Shown here: positions 1 to 15,000 of the stretch, one piece after another
Position numbering within the stretch: position 1 is the first letter of the stretch
Layout of the letters: each line of letters begins with the position of its first letter
Source: Primula veris
Lineage: Eukaryota > Streptophyta > Magnoliopsida > Ericales > Primulaceae
Reading direction: 5' to 3'
Assembly: GCA_963682055.1 (NCBI GenBank)
Contig: OY821747.1
Span: forward strand, 17,906,258-17,970,257
Length of the DNA: 64,000 bases
Translations under genes and position numbers: made by a program
The notes under the pieces: model-generated
The model's database searches: none
What the model was told of the DNA's origin: nothing
The model's input: only the letters and a program-made list of their open reading frames with translations

Positions 1-75
1 TTTTAATTAATATTTAAATTTAGGGTAGTCTCAACTAGGGTTCTACTATATTTTTATTTGAGTTTTTAGTAGGTT

Positions 76-134
<59 letters not shown>

Positions 135-370
135 TAATACCAGATTTAATAAAAAAATTTATTTTTAATTAATATTTAAATTTAGGGTAGTCTCAATTAG
201 GGTTCTACTATATTTTTATTTGGATTTTTAGTAGGTTGGGTTTATATATATATTAGTAATACCAGATTTAATAATTTTTTTTATTTTTAATTAATATTTA
301 AATTTATGGTAGTCTCAACTAGGGTTCTATTATATTTTTATTTGAGTTTTTAGTAGGTTGGGTTTTTATT
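1..370. repeat. Three-copy AT-rich tandem repeat
   Basis: Three copies of the same segment begin near 1, 163 and 285. Each opens with TTTTAATTAATATTTAAATT, continues through a GGTAGTCTCAA block and ends near GTAGGTTGGGTTT. Copy 1 carries a TA microsatellite at about 81-131 that copy 2 has only in short form. The left end is cut by the window edge, so the true copy number is unknown. No coding potential is seen. Confidence 0.85.
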
Positions 371-3300
371 ATGTTGAATATTTATATTTTGGTTTATCAA
401 ATTATAGATTATGTTTTATGTACATTTGGAGGGATACATATGTTTTTCATTAACTAGAGAGTGTGTGATTTGTATGGAAGTTGTATGTCTAGCATCACCA
501 TTTGATAAAAGACCAACTACACTTTGCCTCAACGCTTCTTATTTACTTTATGTTTATCAATCCGGTAATTAACTTTTTAGTGTTTCAATCATTTTGTCAC
601 TAACTTTGGTCAAAATGCGCTATAAAAATTCTTCAGCAACTACAGTTTTCTGTTCGGTAAAATTTCCTGAGTTTCCTTAATTTAACTTTCCATCGGTAAA
701 TCTACAAGTTTCTATTTTGTTATATATGGAATGCAACACACGATCAAAATTTCTATTAGATTTTTACATGCTTGTAATGGAATCTAATTTCCGCTTGCAC
801 CCTCGTCGGCAACATTATATATCAAACTGCAAATTTTACTAGGTAGAATCATTGATTAGTACATAAAAACATACTTAATTTTTAAAAATTCGAATTCTCA
901 AGTCTTATTTAAGATTTGGTACATATAATATAGCATCACGTAGCATCAAAATTAAAAATAAAGAGTAAAAATAAGTAGAATCATTTAACATATATAGTAC
1001 CATCACATAGCATATATACTATTTATCTTTACAAGTATTTTAAGATTTGAATTTTTGATAATTAAATAACATTTATATGTATTTTTTCATAATTTTCTCA
1101 TTTAATTTCCCTTTCCTAGCTATAATAAGTGGTAATAGAGTTATAGGGGTATACATGATATTTTTAAATGCATGTGTCACTGGGCATTATAAATTTATAC
1201 TAATGAATAATAAGGATTTCCATTTTCAAACCGTTAGATGAGAAATGATAAAAGTGAAGCTTGTGCCGACACGTAAATGAGGTAAGTCGAAGAAAATTCG
1301 CAAAATTCTTTAGGGAAAAAGTTTCTTGTTTTGGTCGTCGTTACTTTGCCAGTTATGGCCTTTGATGTGACATCTTAGTATTGAGTTTTAAATGAGAAAA
1401 GTGGCAGCTCAAGGAAACATACATATGAGTATGAGATTTCATTGGATGATTTGGCCCCACGGTGTTTAGTTTAATCGTTTACTGCAGTACAGTATTATGC
1501 ATTAAAACTAAAGATAAATAAGAACCACATATACTTGTATATTTACCTTTATTTTATAAAGGGTACGTAGTGAATTTTTAACACGTACACGTTCATCATA
1601 GAGACTCGTGACTAACAGTTATCTTAGCAATGCATATCGATTTAGATCAGTGACTCAGTAAATCTTTATGTGCGCTAAAAGGTCTCGGTTAACGGCACGG
1701 GCACGAGATTTAATGCTAGATCTTTTTGAAATTTGTTTTGATCAACACCCCGTTAACGCCAAAGGTTCAACAATCAATGCTATATTCCGGCAATGAACGT
1801 CTACAATCAATATTATCGGTCAAAGTTTTTGGTTTAAATGTGTTTAGTCAAATTTGTTTTCTTAATGATGGGTAAAGGGGTACAATTTTTTAATTAGCTT
1901 GTTGAAATAGTTATCACTCATTAAATACGAATAATAAAAGGAGCTACTGTAATTTCCAAATCCAGTATAAGTTGTTCAGAAATCACTACGCATAAGTCTA
2001 AGTTCTTTAAACTTTGAGTAAATAATACCTATGATGATAAATGTTTTTAAACGAAGAAAAATAAAATATTTCTTATGCATACTTGTCCAAATAAATAAAA
2101 GGACTGGAATTGGGATTAACAATTTTTCTAATGAAACTTGATTAAAAAGATTTGAAGGTCCAAGTATATATGTTCAAAGCTTTAGTGAGATTTAATCTAC
2201 TTTAAGAAGTTGACGAATTTCTGAAAGTAAGTTTTTTACATATCTATGTGTGCAAGACTATAATAGATACAACCTAACGAAGTTTTCCTTAAGTATTAGA
2301 GTATCGTAAGAACCTTAATTAATTAGGACAAATCATTACAGTTTATAATTTTTTTTAACGAACTCATAATGCATGATGATACTTATAAATAAAGTTACAA
2401 TATTCATAAACAAAAATAATATTAGAACTTAGAATTACTCTTACAGCCTTAATCACAAGTGAAACTATTTGTGATGGTATATATGGAAAATACAAAAATT
2501 CTCATTTTACCATTAAAGACGATTAGACGACCAAATACAATTTTTATGTAGGGCAAGAGAATGATATATGCAAATTTGATCATATTTTCAGAAAAAGTTA
2601 CACGTGGAAGGTTAGCTATAAGTTACAATTTTTCTTTTATCTTTTGTAGTATTTGACCAAGATAGTAGCCTATAGACACGTAGCTAAGTGCCATTGCAGT
2701 TGGAAAATGTAAAATCTTTTAAATGTGACGTAATAATAGAAGACAGAGAGAGAGCACGTTATTAAAGATTATAATGAAGATGACTAATTTACAGACTCTT
2801 TTGTTGGGATTTGTAAGGTAAAATGATTTAGCACATGGCATAATAACAATATCAATCATATATATGAGTTTATTAATGCAGGAAATTAACGGAATAAGCA
2901 TGTAACCCCCGTGTAAATATAAAAATGAATATTATAGTAAAATTCATTTTTTTACTGTGTATTTTTTGTTCACTACAACCATTATGTCTAAATAGTAACA
3001 TACATAGTGACGGTTTTTCTTATGAGAACTTACTAGTGGCGGTTTTTATTATGAGTTTATGGCAGCATAGTCAGTTTGTGAAAGTTTTTTGAATTAATGA
3101 CAGTTTTGTGAAAGTTTTTGACTATCACTAAATCGATATTATTTTGTAAGGTGGTTTAGCCCCTCCCGAATAATAATAAACACTTTGTATGAATTCAGAC
3201 CCCTTTATTCAGGAATCTTGGATCTTCCACTGGTTTCTTGTGATTATATACTGATCATTATTTTTTCATATATTTATCCTGCTTTGTGAATCTATCCGTC

Positions 3301-3548
3301 GTTAATTTCAAGATTTAGCTATTTATTTATGGTGATCACATACACTAAGCCACAAAAATTTATGTAGATGCAACGATTTTTTTTAAATTCTCTGATACTT
3401 ATTATTTTTGTACATGAAACAAATAAGTTTATGAAGCGCGTAGAATAATAGATACAAGTCTGATTTTTTTCTTAGCACTATAAGCTTTTATTTAATGAAA
3501 GTTTCATTGTTGATTTAAGTGTAATAACGTCGTTACGACTATTCATTA
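371..3548. other. Intergenic, nothing recognised
   Basis: AT-rich sequence with stops in all frames. I recognise no exon, RNA gene, terminal repeat or LTR here. Confidence 0.5.
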
Positions 3549-3783
3549 CTCCATTCGTTCCTATTTAATTGTCCATTACGAAACTACGTGTAATTTTGAC
3601 CGACTAAGAATTTGTATCAAAATTATCGGAATGAAAATTTTCAAAATTTGATCATATAGTTCAAATGTTAAATTTTATGATTAAATTTAAAAAAAAATTA
3701 TTTCGACAATTTTTATACAAGTTATAAACCGGTCAAAATTGCACGTATTTTGATAATTGACAATTAAATGGAAACGGATGGAG
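3549..3783. mobile_element. Stowaway-type MITE, complete
   Basis: A 235 bp element flanked by TA on both sides (3547-3548 and 3784-3785). The left end CTCCATTCGTTCC is the inverse of the right end GGAAACGGATGGAG. The arms remain imperfectly complementary far inward (for example CGTGTAATTTTGACCG on the left against CGGTCAAAATTGCACG on the right). TA duplications and CTCCNTCCGTTCC-like ends are typical of Tc1/mariner Stowaway elements. It is closely related to the copies at 38531 and 50255. Confidence 0.88.
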
Positions 3784-3785
3784 TA

Positions 3786-5118
3786 TTAATGAAATAATGA
3801 GTTTACCCACCAATTTATATTTAAAAAAAATTGAAAAACCAAAGGATAGCCCTTTTGCGAGCTTAAAAAAAGTGTACATAAAACATTGTTCAAAACTTCT
3901 CAATGACTCCTCATAGGTTAGTGTATACGACTTCTGATGCTATCCATTTTTTTCTCAACCGTTATGACCAGCTCAATAGAATAACACACAACTTTATGAT
4001 ATACAAATAACTACACACTTCATTTGCATGGTGAATTTCCCAAAAGAATATAATAAATAAAATATTTGTCAAAGAGCTTGACCCTACGTACTAAATATTT
4101 GTATATATATATTGTCTATAACTATAAGCAATCAACCACTACGTTTTTATTTGTTGGCTTAACTTCTATCGGCAATGACATCACTAGAACAGCTAAGGAC
4201 AACGATGTATATAGTGATTTTGACAGTCAAATGTGTTTTGTATTTTAGATACTATTATTATATATGTCAGTATTTCTCTTTTGTTATTTTTAATACTTAC
4301 TACTCAGTAGATCACTCCTGTTTCATCTGAAACTATTTGCTAAGTAAGAAGCCATATTAGTGTAATCATTTCATAATTATTTTAATAAGAAGCGATATCA
4401 ATATTTGGGGATTCACCAACTAATTGTGAAATAAGAAGAAAAAGAAAAAGAGGGATCGTACTTTTAAAACACTATTACTAACTTAGACACCCTAGAAGTA
4501 TTCAGCTGATTGGTGCTCTTATCGGAAAAAAATCGTGATGATCAAACTTTTATTTTTTGATTACTGATAACCCTTATATTGGAGGTAGCACTGATCTAAT
4601 CTTGATCATAAGCGGCGTATATTAAGCCTTTAATTAACCACTGTGATGAACAATTGTACATGTATATATATAAGCTACCTACAAAATTTATTTAATAAAT
4701 TAACACGCTTTAAAAGTATAATTTGACAAAGTTAACGATGACAAAAAATTATTCTAGTTAAAACTATAATACCAAAAACACATTTTGGCATGTGTATTTT
4801 CAGAAATATGGTTTCAAAAGTGCTAGACTCAGTTGATTTTTTTCTTTTAAAATCTTATGTAAGCTGGCACTTCATGTACTACATCCACTACTATTGTTCT
4901 TTTCTTTAGTAGCTAATAGCCTATGTAGAAGGCAATTTGTCATAAGAAATAAGATCAAAGTATAAATTGTTATAAATGTTTGACTATTGTAATGGCCCCA
5001 AGGTGACATGCGGTAATTGAGTTCATCAAGATAAAATGTTCCCCGCTGGTGCTTCTAAATTGAGGCCCTCTCGGTTGTTGAAGAAGGCACTGAGACGCAG
5101 AAAGGAAGAGTAAGAAAG
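3786..5118. other. Intergenic, nothing recognised
   Basis: AT-rich sequence without recognisable exons. One short open frame at 4066-4248 has no recognisable similarity and is likely chance. Confidence 0.45.
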
Positions 5119-5119
5119 T

Positions 5120-5335
5120 GACTTTATTCAGTGACGGAACCAGGACAATAAAATGGGGGGCTGATTTTCTATATAAAAATATGTATATATATATATATCT
5201 TATATGAACTTATTTTACGAAATGCAGGGCTGAAACAATAAAATTTAAATTTTTGATCAAATTACATAAGAAAAGTCTATTTTTTCATCATTTTTTTTCA
5301 AAATATGAGGAGAGGGCTGCAGCCACCGACTATGC
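5120..5335. mobile_element. Possible small non-autonomous element
   Basis: The left side reads AGTGACGGAACCAGGAC, resembling the AGTGGCGGAGCCAGG termini common in plant repeats. The right side holds GGGCTGCAGCCACCGACTAT, whose complement is a loose match. No clean target duplication is visible, so this is tentative. Confidence 0.3.
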
Positions 5336-5571
5336 TTAATTACCTAGTTCATTCTCTGACTGTATTGTAACATTTATTTTTCTCTTTCATATATATTAAA
5401 GGTATTGATTAAAGTATGCTTAATCCGGAAGTGTTGAGACGTCGAACCATGTATATCTTGTTGTCCATTAATATTTCTAACATTTATAGTTATTAGTGAC
5501 ATATACAACACGTTATCACCACGCGTCTCTGTTTTCATTGTGAAAAGTTTTACAATTATATATGTACGTGT

Positions 5572-5755
5572 GGTTAGGGCTGGATTTGGTCCGGTTCGGT
5601 TCGGTTTTTGGCAAAAGCGAAACCGAGCAGATTTTTTGGTTCGGTATTTTTCGGTTTCGGTCTTTTTATTTTTTGGACCGAATCAGGTTTTTTCGGTCCG
5701 GTTTCGATTTTTTTCGGTTTTTCAAGTTTTGGTTCGGTTTTATTGTAAACAAAAG
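5572..5755. repeat. GGTTCGGTT-rich dispersed repeat
   Basis: About 180 bp dominated by variants of GGTTCGGTTTTT and TCGGTCCGG. It reads open in two frames as a Phe/Gly/Arg-rich peptide, but this follows from the repeat. Such GGTTCGGTT stretches are common in plant intergenic repeats. I do not call it a gene. Confidence 0.7.
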
Positions 5756-5862
5756 TCGTGGCTTATTTCAAAAAATTAACAAGTCGGTTTTAATACATAC
5801 TACTTTTGAAACTAAATTAACAAAAACATAACAAAAAATTTCTAATTAACAAAAACATATCC

Positions 5863-6180
5863 AAAAGTTCATACCCTAATTTGTATATTTCATACTCTTA
5901 TTCAAAAAGTTCATACAGTTATTTCAAAAGTTTATATTATAATTTGTATATTTTCATACCGTTATTTCAAAAGTGTATACACTTATTTCAAAAGTTCATA
6001 CCCTAATTTGTATATTTTCATACCCTTATTTCAAAAGTTAATACATTTATTTCAAAAGTTTATAAGATAATTCGTAGAGTTCATCCTTATTTTTAAAGTT
6101 CATACCCCAATTTAGAGAATTCATATACTTATTTATATAATTCATATATATAATTTTCACGGAATTCGTACACTTATTTT
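5863..6180. repeat. Degenerate TTCATACCCTTATTTCAAAA tandem repeat
   Basis: About ten degenerate units of roughly 20 bp, alternating between forms like TTCATACCCTTATTTCAAAA and TTCATACCCTAATTTGTATA. Units decay toward the right end. Confidence 0.75.
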
Positions 6181-6361
6181 TTAACCTTATACACTAGTTA
6201 ACAAATTCAACATTTGTCCGTCCTCTGATCTCGAACTATCACGTCGTCGTCGTTGTCCTCTCATTTGACGACCGCATACCATTCGGCATCAATCTTGAGT
6301 TTTTGACATCGTTCTACACTCTCGCCGTCCACTCCGACGGATGTCTCCGTATCAATCTACA

Positions 6362-6680
6362 CCGAATAGAGAGAGAGAGAGAGTGACGAGTAGCCAAAGA
6401 TCGGAAAGATAGAGAGAGAAGAAAAGAGAGTGAGGATGAGAGTGAGAAAATAGAGCGGAAGGATGAGAGATCAGAGAGATGAAGAAAGAGGAGGAGATGG
6501 AGAACACGGAACAGAGAAAGATTGGAGTGAGTGAGAAGAAAGAGAGATGAAAGAGGAGAGATCGAAGAGAAGAAGAAGGAGAAGCAGAGAGATATCGGAG
6601 AGAGAGCGAGAAGGAGGAGGATAGATAGATTGGAGAGAGAGAGTGAGAGGATGAGAGAGAAGGGAAAGAGATCAGGAGGG
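6362..6680. repeat. Purine-rich GA tract
   Basis: About 320 bp in which the plus strand is almost all A and G, with GAGAGA and GGAGGA runs and occasional T. It reads as an Arg/Glu-rich peptide in one frame because of its composition. Long polypurine mirror-like tracts can form triplex DNA in vitro; any role here is not shown. Confidence 0.8.
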
Positions 6681-6905
6681 ATGAATGATATTTTTTGCTT
6701 TTTGTTTTTTATTAATTATTAATGTAATGTATGTTTTTGATATTTTTGTTAATATAATGGTGTATACTATGTTTATGTTAATTCTCTCTGAATTTAGTTT
6801 TACTTTTTTACTAACGCTAGCTAAGGTATCAACCTTTAAATTACTCGCTACGAAGTTAGAGAATTTATTAACCTTGTTATTACTAATCAACAAATCCAAA
6901 ATATA

Positions 6906-9093
6906 AATAACGTGATTACAAAATATAAATAACTTAATTAATAAGAGAAAACGAGAAATAAAAAGTAAAGAGAATAATCAGGTTACTAATAAATAGCGGA
7001 ATTTGCACTGCTTGGAAGATCAAGTTCTTTATTTCTCTCTTTTACTAAAAACGAATATCTGGTTCTCAATACTATTTACATAGGTCTGGTTTGAGATATA
7101 TAGGATGAAACAACGAAACAAACTATATTTGTTAAAAATCTTAAATCTAAAAAATTGAGTTTAATCGGTTAAGTTCTAGTTCTATGAGCTCTTTGCGAAT
7201 TGGGTTTCTGGGCTCGATGTGTTCCGCCCAAATCTTGTTTAATGCGTATTTGGACTGATTTTAGGCTTTTTAATTCTTCTTTTTTTGATTTGGTCCATCT
7301 TCGATTACTTTATTTTCACCATAGGCTCGTTTTCTGCTAAATCCATACATTTTCCTTAAAAAAAAATGTAAATTAACCAGAAAAACACAGATTTCACGAA
7401 ATAATGCTGAAACAAGCCAAAAGAGTAACGAAACTAGTCTAATAGTGCTCAAATTAAGCCATAAAATATAATATTTTGTGATCTGATCATCCTTAGTCTT
7501 GTCTCCTCCACGTTAAATTGTTGCCATGGGTCTATGATCTATCTAGTCTGCAGATTATATAAGCGGCAAATTAAATTCAAGTAGGATCTTGATGGACCCA
7601 AAATCTATATCCACATATGTTTTCCTCTTCTTTCTTTTGCATGTAAGACTCCGCTTGTTTTTGTTGTAAAATGTGTACTTTGATTGGTTTATCGTAAAAC
7701 ATTTTTTTTTGAAATTTTTTTTCCACATATCCACTAAAATTGGGAAAAACGATTACCCCGCAAATAAAATTGTAAACAGTTTACGCAGCTCCTCTCTATA
7801 TTCTTTCAAATACTAATATTATAATTATTATTAATTATAGGTGTAGCAAATTATTTAATAATTAGTTCAATTTCATCTAATTAACCAATAAAAAAAGAAA
7901 ATTTTCTAAAAAATAACCAAAATAGAAAAAAAATTCCCAAAAATATAAAAAACCCAAGAAATTTTGAAAAGGCTAAAATCTAATTAACCAATAAAAATAA
8001 AATAAAATTAGGAAAAAATCTATAAAAAATAACAAAAAATCCAAAAAAAAATCCAAAAAATCTAAAAAACAGTAGAAAATTTGAAAAAGATAAAAAAAAA
8101 TCAATAATATCTTCTATACTTCTAATTTTATGAGTTTATAGGTTGAAAAATTACATGTTATAAGTGATGTATATGAAATAAAATGTGTTTAGCTAAAGCT
8201 TTCTATACATGTTGAGATTTTTACCAATTGTTTAATAATTAGTCCAATTATTTTTTTAAAAACAATTTGTATAAAATTTTAGGTGAGAAACTATTTATAC
8301 ATCAACCACCTGTAAATGAAAAGCAAACAAAAGTTTTCAGCGTAAAACTTTTTCATAAAAATATTTTCTCATATCAAACTTTTAATATTAAACAAACAGG
8401 CATCTCACAAAACCAGCAACCCTAGATTTAGAGTTAATAGGTTGGTTTTGATAATTAAGTTATATCTTGTAATCCAACTCTAAATTATGTATCCTGAAGC
8501 TTTAATAGTTTGCACAAAAATGTTTTTTTTTCTATTCGGAGACAGTGGCTAATTTTTGAACGATGCTAGAGCCTCCGCCGGAAGAGCATAAACAAGCAAC
8601 ATAATACATAAGAGTGCTTGAGATGAACCACCAAAAAAATTGGACTTAAATATCCAAAGAATAATAATAAACCTTATATATTTCAGAAATACTAAATTTT
8701 CCAAATTTATTTATACACTTGCCATAAATACTGATAATAGACCTACAGAGTTCGTAAAATGTTCGTAGTACTAGGGTTCCCCGTATAAAATAAGTAATTC
8801 GTTTTAATTAGTTAGCACTGGTGCTATACATGCAATCATAAGTTTATTTTTAAGTTGGTACTACGCATTATTAGACAAACTACACTACATAATCTTCAAA
8901 AAAAAAAAAAAAGGAATTGTGAAATCACCAGTTACAACAATTAAGATAATTTAGCTATAGATACCTTTAGAATAACATCTGTATGCTGGCGCACTACATT
9001 TACAGATAAGAATCAGCATAATCTATTGTCACTATTCTAAAATTCACTAAATATTTAGATAAACAAATTCACAGATGAAAGGATAACATCCAG
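6906..9093. other. Intergenic, downstream of CAMTA
   Basis: No exon is recognised. About 7170-7310 resembles 30190-30330 (shared blocks such as GGTCCATCTTC and CGTATTTG followed by CTGATTTTAG), suggesting one dispersed repeat family. About 7890-8105 is an A-rich low-complexity stretch of AAAAATAACC-like words. The last few hundred bases before 9094 probably contain the CAMTA 3' UTR, but I cannot fix its end. Confidence 0.45.
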
Positions 9094-12000
9094 TTAAGAA
9101 GTTGTAGGCATATATGTATCGTCTTCCAGCAATGCATCAATGTCAATGAGATCGTCAAAATCAGCCGTCTCGTCAGGCTTGTTCAGAACCTTATCATAGA
9201 CATCCTGCTGTATGAATTAAAATGGAGAACTAATTTACTGGCTAGGGGAATGATGGGTTAAAGACTTAAAAGTGGACAAATTATACTACTGGTCACATTT
9301 TCAAGTACCTAGATGCTGTTAATAAACCTGAGCTCAAGTGGAAATTTAATAAAAGTACTTCGAAAAAAGACTGATGTTTATTTTTACTCTTATACTCCAT
9401 ATTTATGAAAAGCCTATAATGGTTCAGCTAAAAATGAAATCACCAAGATTTAGGAATTTGGTATAAGCAAGAAAAGGCAGGGTAGTTTTTATTTGATTCC
9501 AAAGGTGGCGAAGGATAACCAAGTTCTTTTAATTTCCACAGGAAACTTCAGCTTTTACAACTCAGCTGCAGACAAAAACACCGGTATGAGAACAGAGGCA
9601 ATGCCACACTATCTACAATCTTACTTTCTCCCAAGCCTTCTCTGGAACTGGTAATTTCTCTAAAAGCAGAAACGCGTTTGGCTGGTAGTCTTTTATTTTT
9701 TATTTTGTTTGCTAAACTCAAATTGAAACATATGACTAGACCAAAAAGGTTCTCTTAGCCGAAAAAAAGGGGGGAAAAAGAAGTAAGAATATTGGAAAAC
9801 ACGTTTACAAAAGTTAAACCGAACGGATTTAAAAATTGCAAGGAACATAAATAATTTCTAGATAGTACCTTTTTTTCTTTCATCTCTGTAACAACATTAA
9901 GTAGCCTACGGTACTGATCTCTTGCTTCAGGATACTGAACCATGGACTTCACTCTTGCAAGGGCCTTCTGCAACCGCTCCTCTGTTTGTTTTCTCCCTTG
10001 TTTGAGGAAATCGTCATCATCATCTTTAGAAGAACTATCTTGTGGCTGACTAGAGCTCTGAGTAATGGCTTCTTGTTTAAATCCACGCAAACCACTCCCT
10101 TTTCTTCTCCACCGTAGGATTACCTTATCGAGAATCCCAACAGACCAGATGATCTTTCTATAATTCTTCCTCACCTGGTGGCCTCTCACATGGGCCTGTT
10201 CACCAATAAAGGATGCTCAACATTAGGCACACTCTCTAGGACTAACAAGTGAAAAAATTTAGGAACAAAAGAGCAAAACAAAGAGAAGGGAACATAGTAA
10301 TTACCTGCTTTCTAGCTTAAATATAAATATTCCCCTTTATATTAGAATCATTTCATTAGAGTTTTGAATAAAAAAGGTAGAAAGGTGAATTGTCATAATT
10401 CTTGTTTACTATTTAGGGAAGTGCTCTAAAAGGATACCCAAGAATGAATACTACACCAACAAAATAGGATGCACAGAGTACCGAAAAGACTCACAAGACT
10501 ATTCTTATCTGTTTTCATGATTTCCATGTTAAAAATGCTTTCAACAAGAGTACGTTGAATACATTTCAGTTTACAAAAATGATTCTATCAATTTAAAGAT
10601 TATTTGAAAAATCACTCACATTAATAATCAAAACATTTGATGGCATCATCTAAAATAAACTCTATTTTTAAATAAAACAATTAGCTCAGGTAATCTTTTT
10701 TCCCCAAGTTTTCTTTTTGGTTTAATTAAAAGCCTACCAGAAATCGAATTTACCAGGAAAAAAAAGGCTAGAAAGGGCAGAGTGAGATTTCTGTCGCACC
10801 TGAATTTTCACAATTTGTTGCCGGATGGTCAGATATTCCTTCCTACCCTTCCAACTTCGAAATTTGTTTTGTATCCTTATTGCAGCATCTTGTACAGGCT
10901 CCTTATGAGGTCCAAGCCTTGATTTAAAAGCAACAAGTGAAAGAGCATGTTCATCTGACATGTCAGATTTATTATAATTCTTATACTCTTTGAGCTGCTT
11001 CCTTTGGAAAGATTGCACCCTAAAGACTTGATGAATGCGAGCAGCAGCTTGAGTAGCATTACATACAGCAGCTAAAGAATCTTTCAATGACAGTCCATGT
11101 GACAAGTCACCATCACTTCCTTGTGTAGCTGTCCGCTCTGTAAACTTTTGTACAACATTCATTGTCCTATTTTGTACCTCATTTCTCTCACTAGTTTTAT
11201 CATCCTTCACCTGAAGTGCTGAAAGGTGATCACTTAAGGACGACTCTGCCAAGAAACCAGAAATCCCTTTGTGCCCTTTGGCAGAAGCAAGATCTGCAGG
11301 TGTTCTCCCACAAGGATATAAAGGAGTTGGATCTGTCAATGCTCCAGGAGCTGCACCTAAAGAGATGAGGAGAGCTACCGTTCGCTCCCTGGAATAATTA
11401 AAAAAATGAACAAATATAAATTTTTATCTCAAGTCCCATCACGACTCTCCTTATAATTTGCCAAGAATGAGCCTTATAATAAATAATAATTGTACTTATA
11501 GTTAGCTGTAAAATATGCTGACAGGAAGGTATGTATTGTTTTCAAATTTCTCCTCGCCTACCAATTTGATCCTTAGTCAACATAGAATCTTACTTACAAT
11601 TTTATGAAGTACCTTCTTATATATTAGTGTATGTTACTGTGTAGTGATGTACCATCTATGTGGAAAGAAAGATAAAATAAATGCAGTGGGAAAACCAAAG
11701 CGATTTGCTCCATGGGGGAATATTCTATGTTTCTTACGAATTAAATAGTGGATACCTTCAAAAAAATGGCAATCCGCATAACATGACATACAATTCCCGG
11801 TGTAGATTATTATTACAATACATTTTCAACCTTTATGGCCATTCCAGATTTGCACACAAAGCTTTGATTTGAGAAATTGAATAGAAGTCAAAGGAACATA
11901 AAAGCTGCAATTATAGTGTCTATGTCTGTTGCAGTTTTCGTCTTAATTTATTGATGTGAATAAAAACAATTATCAAGTAGCATGGCCAATGCAAACTACA

Positions 12001-15000
12001 TCAACTATGTTGATTGGTACCAGACCTCTTTCCCTTTCTCAGGGAACTCATTCCTCTTTGGGGAAACACTACAAGCATACAGACTAAAAATGGCATGGAT
12101 TTGCTAAAAAAGAAAAAAAAAACTGTTTCGTAATCTTTACCTTCCACTAGATGCTGCCCAGTGGAGAGCCGTCCACCCGTTAACATCACGAAAGTTGACA
12201 CTAACATCTGCTACTAAAGTTGGTGGAATTGCCCAATCATAACCAAGAGCTGCTGAAAAATGCAGCACACCTTGTCCTTCCTCATCAAATACGCTAGCAC
12301 CTTTACCCCCTTCAGCAAGCTTTTGAAGGAGCCAAGCATGCAACTTCTCTTTCAATAATTTCTGTAACAAATGCTCCTTCACTCTCTCTGGGTAAAATTC
12401 TTCTTCAGAGGTAAGCTTCATCAACTCCTCCCAATCAGCGTCGTCTTCTTTTAGTAGTTCACTGATTTTACTTGCCAAATGGGACTTCTCAGCAAGATTA
12501 TCGGGAAGAGAACTTGTAGTAGGAGGAGAAGATTCTGGACATAAAAACTTCGCAAATCTCATACGTAAGATAACTTCATCAGTGGTACCACAGTAGATAT
12601 CTGGGATGTCCACATCTTGAACATTTTCCACTCGGTAATCAAATTCTCTCACTTCACTACAAGCTAACCTATTAGAACAAGTTACATAGAAAGGGACTGT
12701 TCCAGGCTTGTGTATTGGAGTATTGCAACGAAGGACACCCTCTGCTATAACCTCAGCTGGAACCTCCACTTCTCCAAACATACATGACCACTTGTGCTTC
12801 TTCACATCTTGAGAGGTCTTTAAGAACTTTCCAGTTATCAAGACCTGGTAAGGAATGAAATGCAAGATAATAAGAAAGATGACGATATCTAACATTATAG
12901 GTGAATAGCTCAGTCGTAAAAAGGTTTAAGAATGGGGGAAATCAAAAGTACACCAACTTATCCACTTTTAATGTTTAATACATCATACTATTGAAATTTC
13001 ACAATTTACACATCGGTTTACATAATTCGGCCATTTAGGCATTTGTGTTATAATATCAACTTACAAAAACTAGTTATGTACTAATCGGCCCATGACACCA
13101 GTGTACAAAGCACCAATCTACACACAAATTGTATGGGTAGTACACCAGCATCAAAATTCAAGCTTTAAAGAACTCATAAATTTTGATAGGTTGGTGGGAT
13201 TGGTGTATAAATTGTAAATTTTGATAGGTGGTGTACTAATTGTTTGATTTGGTGTAAGTTGGTACTAAATCCATGAAACTTAACAGTAGTGTCTTAATTG
13301 TTACAAGAGGATAGATTGGTGCAAAATGGTGATTTTTTCCCTAAAAAAAGAAATACCTTTATCTCTGAGCCTGAATAAGCCCAGTTTGGTGAGAAGTCGA
13401 TAATACTGTAAAGCTGATCCTGAGAAAGTGAAGGACTCAACATATATGTGTCCAAATGCTCTTGGGGAGCAATGCTAGAATCACTAACCCCATCTTCAGC
13501 ATCAACAGTATCCCAGTAACTCACTGAGGTATGCTGTACATGTGAATCGTTTACATCTTCCAATTCCTTGCTTACCCATCGGTCAAAGCTATCAAGCTTC
13601 TTCAGTCCCTCTTTCATAAGGCCGCCTATTAAAGGCTGTTTCAATGGAGAATTGCCATCGGCAATCAGATTTCTTTCTGATTCTGATTCTGGCACACACT
13701 CTTCTTCTGGATATGTTTGTAATTGATCTTCACTTTGTGTATAATTATTAGTGCGCAGAGCTTGATAATCATCAAAGGGTCCTGCCGAGTCTTGGTATAA
13801 CTTCTGTTCATGGACCATTTGAATTTGAGCGAAAGTCAGTTTCGGAAATCTGTGGTGGAACATACCATCGCCTTGATATTTTTCAAAATTATATTAACAG
13901 AAAGGTACCCGAGTTTGGCACTTTTTAAAGGCAAGAAAAAGTTATATTACAGAAATTTTAATAGATTAGAAGGAGACAACTTTGATATGAGGTCAACTAC
14001 ATAAATCCACTGAAAATGGAACCATTTGCTGTTTATCTTGGGCAATGTTCTAAAAAGCAAGCTTAGATGGCACCTAGGTGGAGGAGCTTAAGCGCCTAAA
14101 TTATTAAGCAGAATTGGGCGGTGATTAAGCAGGATTAGGCACTAGGCCTCCTATTTCCGCCTAGAGCCTCTAGCACCTTTTAGAATATTAATTTTGGTGT
14201 ATAGTGAAGTAGACCGAGTACAATTTTAAGCTTGCTTTGCCACCAGGGTCATCTCACCCAGATACAAGTTAACAAATAAGGGTGATTTCGCAAATCATAC
14301 CCGTCTTAGTCATCAGAGTGGATAAAAAGAATTTACAAAGCTAAGGTTTCGTAAGGTTTATGATGATTAGGTACTAACTTTGAAGGGAAATTATTTTCCT
14401 TTTCTGTTTCTACAGTGCCTCAAGGCCAACAAGTTGTTTCCACCTTATCCTTTATATAATTAAGTTAGATTCAGTTGGAGATTGATTGGTCATTCGTACT
14501 TAGTTTAATCTATTAGGTCCACCTGCTTAGCAACAAAACATTTTCTGAAAATGTTAGTTGCACGTGAAGTTCTATACAAAGTGATCTTCAATCCAGGTCT
14601 GTGAACAGGCAGTTACTATGTGCAATTAGAAAGTTATTATGGGTCTAGCTTTTACGAGAATAAGGAGATATGTCAAAAGCTCTTCCTAATCCTAAATGAA
14701 AAACTACACTCACATTCAAGTACCATGCTTAAGCAATATATTTCCATATAGCATTAAAACCCCAATCCACTCACAGTTATATCTACAGAAAGTGACCGCC
14801 ATCCTAATGCTAAAATTTATATGCAAAAAAGCCAAGCTGTTTCTTCCTAACTTATGTCAACAAACAGTAGCTACATACATATGCTAAAAGCATAAGAATT
14901 GCCATGTAACTTGATGACTTTAACAAGACATTAATGAGATTACTGGCAGCAAAAAAAATAAAATTATATATATATATATATAAATATACCTGCCACTCGT